Source of the DNA: CAVROP01 sp050008495
Lineage (GTDB): Bacteria > Acidobacteriota > Terriglobia > UBA7540
Direction of reading: 5' to 3'
Length of the DNA stretch: 64,000 nucleotides
NCBI GenBank assembly: GCA_050008495.1
Contig: JBEKMN010000041.1
Location: forward strand, 1-64,000
Part shown: positions 49,544-56,908 of the stretch, piece by piece
Position numbering within the stretch: the first letter of the stretch is position 1
Layout: each line of letters opens with the position of its first letter
The notes under the pieces: model-generated
Told to the model about the DNA's origin: nothing
The model's input: only the letters and a program-made list of their open reading frames with translations
Databases searched by the model: none
Position numbers and translations under genes: made by a program

Positions 49544-51805
49544 CTAGCTGGTCGTCAGGATCCTGGGAGAAACGAAGAAGAGCAACTCCTGGTCCGAGTC
49601 CTGCACATTCGTAGACTTGAAAAGATTCCCGAGCAGGGGGATGTTGCCCAGCAACGGGATCTGCGTGACGGAGTTCTGGCGTTGAGTCACCGTGACTCCA
49701 CCGAACACCACGGTCCCCCCGTCCGGAACGAGCACCTGGGTGGTGGCCTGCTGCATGTTAATGCTCACTGCCGCATTGGTGACGATGTTGCCAGGGGTGG
49801 CGTTTTGCACCTCAAGCTTCAGGAAGATGTGGCCGTCGTTGGTGACCTGGGGCAGGGCGGAGAGCTTGAGGGTTGCGTCCACGTACTGTACTGAAATGGT
49901 GTTGTTGATACTGGTTTGGACCGGAAGCTGAGTACCTTGCTGAACCATTCCTTCAGTGTTGTTCTGGGTGATGATGCTCGGGCGAGAGATCGTCTTTGCC
50001 TGGCTGCGAATCTCCGCCGCCGAAATCACCGCATCAATCAGGTAACGTTCCGAGAAGTTGGTAATCGCCACCACGCCGAAGCCCGAAGTGGCGTTGGACG
50101 GAATGGTATACGTTGGCGTTTGCGGGGTCGGGGGAGTAATGCTGGATCCCGTCCCCGTCTGCGCAGCGCCCGTCGTAGAGCCCGAAGTATTCGAGGACAT
50201 TCCTACTAAGGCGGCCGACAAGGTGCGTTGGAAGGTCGAGTTGGCCAGGACGATCCTGGCCTCGATGGCTACTTGCTTGGTCTTGGTGTCCAGTTTGGCG
50301 ATAGTTTCCTCGATTATTGGGATCTGTGAGGCGACGTCTGAAATGATGAGCGTGTTAGTCCGCTTGTCAACCAGGACGGTTCCCCGCCGCGTCAGAGGGC
50401 CTCTGGTGGGCTCATGTTCGTGTCCCGCTCCGCTCCCGGACAAACCTCCGCCCGTTCCCCCCCCGCGCGACCAGGTGTTAAAAAGCGTCGCGATGTCGGT
50501 CGCCGTGGCATAATTCACCGGCCGAAAAATCGTGATCAGCGGGGCCGCCTCCAGGCGCGCCGCAGCCATCCTATTCGCCGTCTCCTGCTCCGCCATAAGG
50601 GTATCAAACCTGGCGATGCGGAGAACATTTCCTTCCAGGACCTTGCCCAATCCATTGTCTTTGAGAACGATGTCGAGTGCCTGGTCCCAAGGCACGTTGT
50701 CTAGAACCATAGTCACAGAACCCGACACATTGGGGTCCACAAGTATGTTCAGCCCACTGATCTCGTGAATAAGGCGGAAGAAATCCTTCAGGTCAACGTC
50801 CTTGAGGTTGAGCGAAATCTGTTCACCAGTGTAAGCCGGTGTCTCCTCGCCAGCCGGGGCTGGCGCTTCCGGAGCGGCACCTGGGTTTACAGGTGGATTG
50901 GAGGTGTTCCCTGCGCTGAGCACTTGCGCAGCTTTGTCTGCCTTCAGAGCCTCCGGTGTGGGGTTCTGAGGTGTCTGCCGGGGGGCCGCGGAAAAGTCGC
51001 GGCGGCTCTCCGAAGCAGGGATCGGAGTGTCGTAGCCAGCTCCCGGCTTATCACGCTTGGCAGCCGTTTCAACGGCTGGCGGTTTCGAGGCACTCACGAG
51101 GGAGGCGGGAGTGCGGTGTGTCGCCGCCGGGGCTGGAGTAACGGCAGGCTGCCCAGCTTTCTTGTGCGTCGGCGCCGCCGGCTCAGTGGCGCGATTCTCG
51201 GTCGCCTGCTTCTTCAGTGTCGCCGCCAGGGCAGCGTCAGCAGAGGCGGAAGTTCCGTGGGATGACGCCGCTTGCGGAGCCGTCGCACCCGTGACACCGG
51301 TTTCGTGCGTCGAAGCCGCCGCAGCAGTCACTGGAGAGTTGGCCGTGGGACGCGGCTTGACCTCGAGGCGTATACCACCGTCGGAGGGTCGCGCCTCAAA
51401 TGTCGGGTTCCCCGACAGATCGGCGACAATGCGGACCACTTCGGGATCCTCCGCTCGGTACTGGCTCACCCTCACGTCCTTCACAATTGCCGAGGTCACA
51501 GGAATGAGATTCCTCGGAACCGCGTTGGTCGTCCCCTCGACGTCCACCACCAGCCGGTCCGGATGGTCAAATCGGTAGACTTGGAATTTCGCGGGCTGCG
51601 TCATAGCCACATCAATCGTGACGTCCCCCGCCGGCTTGGGGGTGACCAAGATCTCAGAAACCGACGGCTTCTTGGCCGCCTTGGCGAGAGCAATCGACTG
51701 GGTCGCCCCCGCGTCCGAAACCTCTGTTGGGCGGCTCTCGGGCGCGCGCGGCGTTGCCACTAACAGCCATGTCGTCGCCAAGCATAGGGTGAATAGTCGT
51801 CTCAT
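49544..51805 (-). CDS. pilQ: Type IV pilus secretin PilQ
   Basis: The 753-residue outer-membrane secretin forms the pore for the pilus. A signal peptide is followed by an AMIN domain (about 50-150: KFQVYRFDHPDRLVVDVEGT, VVRIVADLSGNPTFE). A long Ala/Pro/Thr linker follows, then the STN/N0 domain (ISLNLKDVDLKDFFRLIHEISGLNILVDP), N1, and the secretin core (VAIEARIVLANSTFQRTLSAAL, VVFGGVTVTQRQNSVTQIPLLGNIPLLGNLF, ELLFFVSPRIL). The pilQ start overlaps the end of pilP by four bases. The lone AMIN and long linker are within the range of delta/acidobacterial PilQ proteins. Confidence 0.95.
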   Translation of the reverse strand: MRRLFTLCLATTWLLVATPRAPESRPTEVSDAGATQSIALAKAAKKPSVSEILVTPKPAGDVTIDVAMTQPAKFQVYRFDHPDRLVVDVEGTTNAVPRNLIPVTSAIVKDVRVSQYRAEDPEVVRIVADLSGNPTFEARPSDGGIRLEVKPRPTANSPVTAAAASTHETGVTGATAPQAASSHGTSASADAALAATLKKQATENRATEPAAPTHKKAGQPAVTPAPAATHRTPASLVSASKPPAVETAAKRDKPGAGYDTPIPASESRRDFSAAPRQTPQNPTPEALKADKAAQVLSAGNTSNPPVNPGAAPEAPAPAGEETPAYTGEQISLNLKDVDLKDFFRLIHEISGLNILVDPNVSGSVTMVLDNVPWDQALDIVLKDNGLGKVLEGNVLRIARFDTLMAEQETANRMAAARLEAAPLITIFRPVNYATATDIATLFNTWSRGGGTGGGLSGSGAGHEHEPTRGPLTRRGTVLVDKRTNTLIISDVASQIPIIEETIAKLDTKTKQVAIEARIVLANSTFQRTLSAALVGMSSNTSGSTTGAAQTGTGSSITPPTPQTPTYTIPSNATSGFGVVAITNFSERYLIDAVISAAEIRSQAKTISRPSIITQNNTEGMVQQGTQLPVQTSINNTISVQYVDATLKLSALPQVTNDGHIFLKLEVQNATPGNIVTNAAVSINMQQATTQVLVPDGGTVVFGGVTVTQRQNSVTQIPLLGNIPLLGNLFKSTNVQDSDQELLFFVSPRILTTS

Positions 51806-52509
51806 CTTCCCTCTCCAAGAGCTGAACCCAGTTTGATTTCCACGTCGCGCGTAACCACCCGGCCCCGAGAGTCGAGTGTGTTCTCCTTAAAGTAAATAGC
51901 TACCGGAGTGATCTTGCTAACCACGCCGTTGTAAACGGTATCGTTGACTCTCAGGAAGTAGGCCCGCTTCGTATCATTCGTCACTACCGCGATCATTTCG
52001 TCGGCGGGCTGCTGGCGGACGATCCCCTCGAGTCGCAGGCCCGAGATCACCAGTCCGCGCGTGCCTGCCGGCAGCCGTACAGGCTCGAATGCCGCGTGGT
52101 CCGCTGAGTTCGGCGGCACCCAGGCCTTGAATGGATCCCGGCGCCCGGCCGCAGAAAACAACTCTCTCGGAGTCACCGACTTGGGTGGCCGGGCAGCTAC
52201 TCCCCGTCCTCCTCCGGAAGCGGCTCGTGACTTTGCAGGCGCCTCCGAATTGTGGGTGCCCGAGGTAGACGGAGTCTTCGGCAATCCGGCCTGACCTGCC
52301 TTTGCGGCCGATTGGGACGCCGCTCCCGGCGATGAGGTGCTGCCGCCGGCCTTGGCCGGTGAGGACGCGGCTTTGGGGACAGGCAGGTTGGTCGCGGGCG
52401 TCTTTTCAGACGGGGCCTGCCCGGGGCAAACCCCGGTTATTGCCCCCATAAGTACAAACACACAGACCGCCAGGGTCGCGCGCCTGAGCTCAAGTCTGCC
52501 GTTAGACAT
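51802..52509 (-). CDS. pilP: Type IV pilus assembly protein PilP-like
   Basis: The 235-residue protein has a hydrophobic N-terminus, a long Pro/Ala/Ser linker, and a C-terminal beta domain (RDPFKAWVPPN, GLVISGLRLEGIVRQQPADEM, AYFLRVNDTVYNGVVSKITP). It matches the PilP fold that bridges PilO/PilN to the secretin. Its position between pilO and pilQ, with a four-base overlap with pilQ, supports the assignment. Confidence 0.85.
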   Translation of the reverse strand: MSNGRLELRRATLAVCVFVLMGAITGVCPGQAPSEKTPATNLPVPKAASSPAKAGGSTSSPGAASQSAAKAGQAGLPKTPSTSGTHNSEAPAKSRAASGGGRGVAARPPKSVTPRELFSAAGRRDPFKAWVPPNSADHAAFEPVRLPAGTRGLVISGLRLEGIVRQQPADEMIAVVTNDTKRAYFLRVNDTVYNGVVSKITPVAIYFKENTLDSRGRVVTRDVEIKLGSALGEGR

Positions 52510-52524
52510 AGTCCTCGTCCTGAC

Positions 52525-53139
52525 CTATCTCTTGGGTGCTGCCGGGGCCGTGTTTGAAGCCGCGCTGAAGTAGCTGGTCAGCACGCAATTCGCCCCCACC
52601 GTTTCGTCGGCACTGATTTTGAACGACCCCATACCGCCCCCTGCCGGGGGGCCTAAAGTAAGACCGAAAACGCTGACGATGCGCTGTTCATGAGCCAAGT
52701 GATTGAAGAAAGCCAGTAGTCCGTAGTAAGTTCCGTCGAGCCGCAGGTTGAACGGCATCTCGGTGTAAATATCCTTGTGCGCCAGATTCTGCGGTATAAA
52801 AGTGCGAATGTTGACGCCGGCGGCTTTGGCGTCGGCGAACACCATCCTCAGGAAATCATCGGTCGCCTGCTCTTCCGGGACGATCGACTTGAGCGTTTCG
52901 AGCTGCTTCTCAAGCTCCGCAATCCGATTCAGGTACTCGGTCCGTTCTCGTTCGATCGTCCGGTTGCGCAAGTTCTCGACCTTAAGCTTCTCGATCTTGG
53001 CCTGCAGGGTATCTCGTGTTTCCCGGACGGGGAGCACCAGGAAATAGAAGACCGCTCCTGCCAGAATTACCGCGATCAAGGCAAAAACGCCGCCTTGCAC
53101 AAGCTCCGGAAGCTCACCGAACGTTTTGGGCATCGCCAT
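52525..53139 (-). CDS. pilO: Type IV pilus assembly protein PilO
   Basis: The 204-residue inner-membrane protein has one transmembrane segment (FALIAVILAGAVFYFLVLPV), a coiled coil (RDTLQAKIEKLKVENLRNRT to LEKQLETLKSIVPEE) and the ferredoxin-like PilO domain (MPFNLRLDGTYYGLLAFFNHLAHEQRIVSVFGL). It pairs with PilN in the pilus alignment complex. Confidence 0.92.
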   Translation of the reverse strand: MAMPKTFGELPELVQGGVFALIAVILAGAVFYFLVLPVRETRDTLQAKIEKLKVENLRNRTIERERTEYLNRIAELEKQLETLKSIVPEEQATDDFLRMVFADAKAAGVNIRTFIPQNLAHKDIYTEMPFNLRLDGTYYGLLAFFNHLAHEQRIVSVFGLTLGPPAGGGMGSFKISADETVGANCVLTSYFSAASNTAPAAPKR

Positions 53140-53214
53140 TGCGCTAATACTCTCTCCGCCTGCGGTCCTCTTGGCAATTGCTTAAGGGAGTCTCGGGAGC
53201 CGCCCTTTCTTCGT

Positions 53215-53859
53215 TTACATTCCTGGCCGCTGAGGGGTAGCCGCCGCGGCGCTAGCCTGGGTGAGCGTCGTGGCCCCTGAAGGCGGTTTATAGGAGCAGT
53301 CCAGATTAAACTTGTAGTTAACGAGATTCGGCTTGTCGTCTTCGTAGAATTGTCGGAGCTGAACGTCATCGAAATACCCGCAATTCTTCAATAACGCCAG
53401 CAGGGTTGCAACCGAATTAGCAGACCCCGCTTGCCCCTGGATCGTCACCCGGCCACCCTCATGAGCCACCGAGGCAAAAAAAAGGTCCGTAGGAGTTTTG
53501 GCAACGACATCGCCCATCACGCTCATGAATTCCGTCGGGCCCAGGCGGTTGGTTTGAAGCAGTTGCACGGCTTTAACTCGCTGCTCCAGTTGCGCCCGCG
53601 TGCCTTCGTATCTGGCGTTCTCCTGCCGGATGGCCACCAGGCGCGTCTGCTCGACCTGCTGTTTCTTGAGTTCCCCGTTCAGCTTGGCAATCGACCCGTT
53701 CCAAATCAAGTACAAGAGACCCACGATCCCAAAACTCACCACGAAGGTGCCGAGAAAAATCCACACCGGCAGCATCGACTTCAGTGCAGGCGCCGCAGCA
53801 GGCTTAGCCTTCGGCTTCGGCGCCGCCAACCCCAGCAGGTTGATCTTAATGAATGACAT
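53215..53859 (-). CDS. pilN: Type IV pilus assembly protein PilN
   Basis: The 214-residue protein starts with the short cytoplasmic PilM-binding motif INLLGL, followed by a transmembrane helix (LPVWIFLGTFVVSFGIVGLLYLIW), a coiled coil (GELKKQQVEQTRLVAIRQEN) and a ferredoxin-like fold with LFFASVAHEGGRVTIQGQAG. The C-terminus is Ala/Thr-rich. It begins two bases after the pilM stop codon. Confidence 0.92.
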   Translation of the reverse strand: MSFIKINLLGLAAPKPKAKPAAAPALKSMLPVWIFLGTFVVSFGIVGLLYLIWNGSIAKLNGELKKQQVEQTRLVAIRQENARYEGTRAQLEQRVKAVQLLQTNRLGPTEFMSVMGDVVAKTPTDLFFASVAHEGGRVTIQGQAGSANSVATLLALLKNCGYFDDVQLRQFYEDDKPNLVNYKFNLDCSYKPPSGATTLTQASAAAATPQRPGM

Positions 53860-53861
53860 GG

Positions 53862-54914
53862 TTAATCAAAGCTCCTCAGCGCCAGCCCTGTCGCCACGCA
53901 TAGACTGGGAGCAATGTCTTGCAGCAAAGCCTCGTCGAACTTTCGCGAATCTACTTTAACCTTTCGAAAAGGATCGATGATTTCGACCGGAACACGGAAT
54001 TCCTCTTTCAATTGCTCCACCAAGCCATCGATCGTGGCCGTCCCTCCGGCCAGGTAAATCGCCTGGGTGTTATCCGCAGAAGAGGCCTGCCGGAAGTAGT
54101 CGAAAGTCTTCTGAACTTCCAGCATCAGAATCTCCGAGACGGAGCGAAGAGGAGGAATCTTCTGTTCGCGCGTTATGCCGCCAACCTGCTGACCCTGCTT
54201 CAGCTTCTCCGCATCTTCGTAAGTCAGGTCGAGTTCTTTCTGCAGAATGTCTGTATACTGATTGCCGCCGACGGAGACATCCCGCGCAAACAGGGGAAAT
54301 TCTCCCCGTCCCACAACAATGTTGGTAATGCTGGCGCCGATGTTGAGCAGGGCGACGATCATGTCGGGAGGAACGTCGTAGTTTGCACCGAAGGCATTGA
54401 ACACGGCAAAGCCGTCGTAGTCCACGACAAAGGGCGTCTTATTCGCCTGGTTCACGACATTCGTGTGGTTGAGAATCTTCTCGCGTTTGGCCGCCACCAG
54501 CATGACGTCAGTTCCCTCCCCCGAGGGAGAATCCCCCAGCGGCTGGTAGCTCAGGTTCACATCCGAAATGTCAAACGGAATGTGCTGCTGGGCCTCGTAG
54601 GGCATGACCTCACTCAGGTCCTCGTCGCCGGCCGCGTTGACCGTGATTCGCTTCACGATCACCGAGTGCCCGGAAACCGAGGTCGCCACATTCCGGGTTT
54701 TGATTTTGTTGCCCTCGAAAATCCTTTCGATAGCGGCAGAGACCGTGAGGGCATCCATGATCGCGCCGTCCACCACCGTGTCCTGTCCCAGAAGCTCTAA
54801 GCCGAAGTTGACCAGCTCGTAGGCATCTCCATGCTTCTTGAGCTCCACGGCCTTGACGGCGCTCGACCCGATATCCAACCCCACCAAGCCTTTCCCTTTC
54901 CCCTTGCCAAACAT
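53862..54914 (-). CDS. pilM: Type IV pilus assembly protein PilM
   Basis: The 350-residue actin-like cytoplasmic ATPase opens with GLVGLDIGSSAVKAVELKK. It continues with VIVKRITVNAAGDEDL and the PilM block MPYEAQQHIPFDISDVNLSYQ, the second nucleotide-binding part DMIVALLNIGASITNIVVGR, and the C-terminal AIYLAGGTATIDGLVEQLKEEF. It binds PilN at the inner membrane. It is the first structural gene of the pilMNOPQ operon. Confidence 0.95.
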   Translation of the reverse strand: MFGKGKGKGLVGLDIGSSAVKAVELKKHGDAYELVNFGLELLGQDTVVDGAIMDALTVSAAIERIFEGNKIKTRNVATSVSGHSVIVKRITVNAAGDEDLSEVMPYEAQQHIPFDISDVNLSYQPLGDSPSGEGTDVMLVAAKREKILNHTNVVNQANKTPFVVDYDGFAVFNAFGANYDVPPDMIVALLNIGASITNIVVGRGEFPLFARDVSVGGNQYTDILQKELDLTYEDAEKLKQGQQVGGITREQKIPPLRSVSEILMLEVQKTFDYFRQASSADNTQAIYLAGGTATIDGLVEQLKEEFRVPVEIIDPFRKVKVDSRKFDEALLQDIAPSLCVATGLALRSFD

Positions 54915-54926
54915 CCGCTTTGCTCC

Positions 54927-55148
54927 CTACTGATCCATAAGGCGCTTTTTACGCGTCGAACGGTGATTGGATTGTGTGCTCTGCATCTCCATCCAGCGGT
55001 CCAGAAGCGTTTTCTTGAACTTCCACCTGTTCCCTAGTTTGAAGGCGGGGATCCTCTCGTCAAAAACGTACTTGTATAGCGTTTCGCGGGAGACTCCCAA
55101 GTATTCCGACGCTTCCCGGATATCCATAACCTCTCTGGTTTCTACCAT
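54927..55148 (-). CDS. Excisionase/MerR-like helix-turn-helix protein at the head of the pil operon
   Basis: The 73-residue protein has the MerR/excisionase fold: MDIREASEYLGVSRETLYKY, a winged-helix turn, then RIPAFKLGNRWKFKKTLLDRWMEMQ and a basic tail (STRKKRL). It binds DNA, presumably as a regulator. It lies 12 bases before pilM on the same strand, so it is almost certainly co-transcribed with the pilus genes. The start may be 55148 or the inner ATG at 55127, which has GAGAGG very close upstream. Confidence 0.82.
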   Translation of the reverse strand: MVETREVMDIREASEYLGVSRETLYKYVFDERIPAFKLGNRWKFKKTLLDRWMEMQSTQSNHRSTRKKRLMDQ

Positions 55149-55615
55149 ACGCTGAACCCCGCAAATTGAGTTCTTTCACTGATGGCTTCGGAAGCCGAGC
55201 CTCTCAGGCAAAGGCGTAGTTGCACTCTCCTGAGTCTATGCATATACGCCCTGGGCTCCTGTGCTGTCAACATGTATTTGAGGGGTTTATGGGGAATTCT
55301 TCGGAAGTTTTTAGGTGTTTTTCCCATTATCTTCGGTGATTCATACCATATCTTAGGCTGCACGCCGGGACACCACAAGGTATACGGCCACTTATTTCCG
55401 CGATCCATAGTACTTTCGTGCTGTCGATCCGGGTGCGCAACCGCTCCCTTGCGCCGCCGCAGAGGCTCTTACTTAGCCAACGTCATGGGCCACTCCACAT
55501 CCTATACGCCGCTCCACCGCCGTTTCGCTGCCGCGCCAAACCTCCGTGTTGACGCGGTGGCGGGGTGGGTATATACCTGCCTTGTACCGAAGTCAAAACG
55601 GAAACGCCGCCTTCT
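55149..55615. other. Divergent control region of the pil operon and the 55616 gene
   Basis: No gene is seen. It carries a minus-strand promoter and a base-paired leader for the pil operon. On the plus strand, the part between 55280 and 55615 shows no clear promoter. Confidence 0.5.
55241..55270 (-). promoter_or_regulatory. Probable pil operon promoter
   Basis: On the minus strand TTGACA (55270-55265) is followed by 18 bases and TATATG (55246-55241). The predicted leader of about 85 bases can pair CTCAGG with CCTGAG (six bases) and contains the hairpin GGCTTCCGAAGCC. Both lie before the HTH gene. Confidence 0.5.
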
Positions 55616-56851
55616 ATGCCTTCCGTGCCTGTTAAAAGCCGCCTGCTGCTGACCGGCCTGTCGATCTGGCTGCTTACGGTCTCACCCGCCAAAGGGCAAG
55701 AACCCTTGAGCGCTGCCGATGCGGAGCGGGTCGGACGTATTTTCGACCTCGAACGCTCTCCTATCCCACTGCATTGTTCAATCCAAACGCAACGGCCCAT
55801 GCTCGACTTTGCGTTTCGGTTCGATCTTGGGTACATCATCAGTTGCTCGCTTTCCACATTTGCAGGGCGCGCGACTGACGTCTTCATCTACGCTCGAGTT
55901 ACGCCGCACGGCGGCCGGCCCGTTCTGTTCGTCGATGACCACCGGGTGCCGGAGACAACCGATGTGACAAAATCCAGCCAACTGAAACAGGGCTTCCAGA
56001 TGAGTGGAGGATTCGCAGTAGGAGAGGGGCAGTATCGAGTGGAAGTCCTGGTCATGGACCAGCGAACGGGCCGCACGTCGCGCAAGAACTGGCTGGCGCA
56101 GGTGGGCCACGCCGGCAGGAAGCAGGCTGTGCAAGTGGCCGTCTCTCCCGGAACCGTCATCCCCATGGGAGTTCGGCCGTGGCCCATCACCATGGATAAG
56201 AGCGGCAGAGGCTTACGGCTGGCGGTTTTGCTGGATGCCGCGCCCACGAACCCCCGCACGCCGGCACTACGCGCCTGGGATCGAGCGTTCTTGCTGGGTT
56301 CGCTGTCCAGCTTGCTGAGGCAGATCCCCTGTGCCTCGGTTCGATTGAGGGCCTTCAATCTCGACCAGCAAAGAGAATTGTTCCATGAGGACGAATTCGA
56401 TGACGCAGGATTCGTGCAGCTCGCCGGATCACTTCGCACGCTGGAACTGGGAGCAGTCTCCTACCGCGTGCTGCAGCAGCGGCAAGGCGGGCTCGAGCTA
56501 TTGTTGAATTACGCTAATCAGGAGTTAACGGCCCCGGATCCGGCAGATGCCGTCGTAATTCTCGGGCCGCGGACACGCTACGCCGCCGACATTCCCCGCG
56601 CGGCGCTTAAGGAGCGCGAAACCCCCAATCCGCGTTTCTTCTACTTCGAGTACTGTCCCGGCACCCTCCGGTTCAGTCAACCCCCGGACGTCTTGAGCAG
56701 TCTTACGAAACGTCTGGACGGAACGGTTTGCGCCATTTACTCTCCCGGCGACCTTGCCCACTGCGCGCAGAAAATGTTGACTCGTGTCCAACCGTACCGA
56801 GAGCCTTCCCCTCCCGGCCGTTGGCCCGCGCGTCCCGCGCCAAACCATTAG
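55616..56851 (+). CDS. Secreted protein of unknown function
   Basis: The protein has 411 residues from ATG 55616, which starts a signal peptide (RLLLTGLSIWLLTVSPAKGQ). The mature protein has no domain that I can name. It contains a beta-rich first part (CSIQTQRPMLDFAFRFDLGY, GQYRVEVLVMDQRTGRTSRKNW) and a second part in which AVLLDAAPTNPRTPALRAWD, RAFLLGSLSSLLRQIP and DAVVILGPRTRY suggest a Rossmann-like, vWA-type fold without a clear MIDAS. It faces the VWFA-related gene tail to tail, so a shared surface or exported role is possible. An earlier in-frame start at 55565 lacks support, and no ribosome-binding site is strong. Confidence 0.7.
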   Translation: MPSVPVKSRLLLTGLSIWLLTVSPAKGQEPLSAADAERVGRIFDLERSPIPLHCSIQTQRPMLDFAFRFDLGYIISCSLSTFAGRATDVFIYARVTPHGGRPVLFVDDHRVPETTDVTKSSQLKQGFQMSGGFAVGEGQYRVEVLVMDQRTGRTSRKNWLAQVGHAGRKQAVQVAVSPGTVIPMGVRPWPITMDKSGRGLRLAVLLDAAPTNPRTPALRAWDRAFLLGSLSSLLRQIPCASVRLRAFNLDQQRELFHEDEFDDAGFVQLAGSLRTLELGAVSYRVLQQRQGGLELLLNYANQELTAPDPADAVVILGPRTRYAADIPRAALKERETPNPRFFYFEYCPGTLRFSQPPDVLSSLTKRLDGTVCAIYSPGDLAHCAQKMLTRVQPYREPSPPGRWPARPAPNH

Positions 56852-56908
56852 ACAGTTGAGCGACCGGCATCACAAAAGAAACTGCGGACCTCAAGAACCA
56901 GTGCCGCG

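Noticed and set aside
54927..55148. Prophage excisionase
   Set aside because: No integrase, attachment repeats or phage genes nearby; spacing ties it to the pilus operon.
55170..55235. Glycine-riboswitch-like string CTCTCAGGCAAAGG on the plus strand
   Set aside because: The 5' half of the aptamer (GGAGAG and the CCGAAGG-type junction in order) is missing and the downstream gene is not linked to glycine; more likely part of the pil leader on the other strand.
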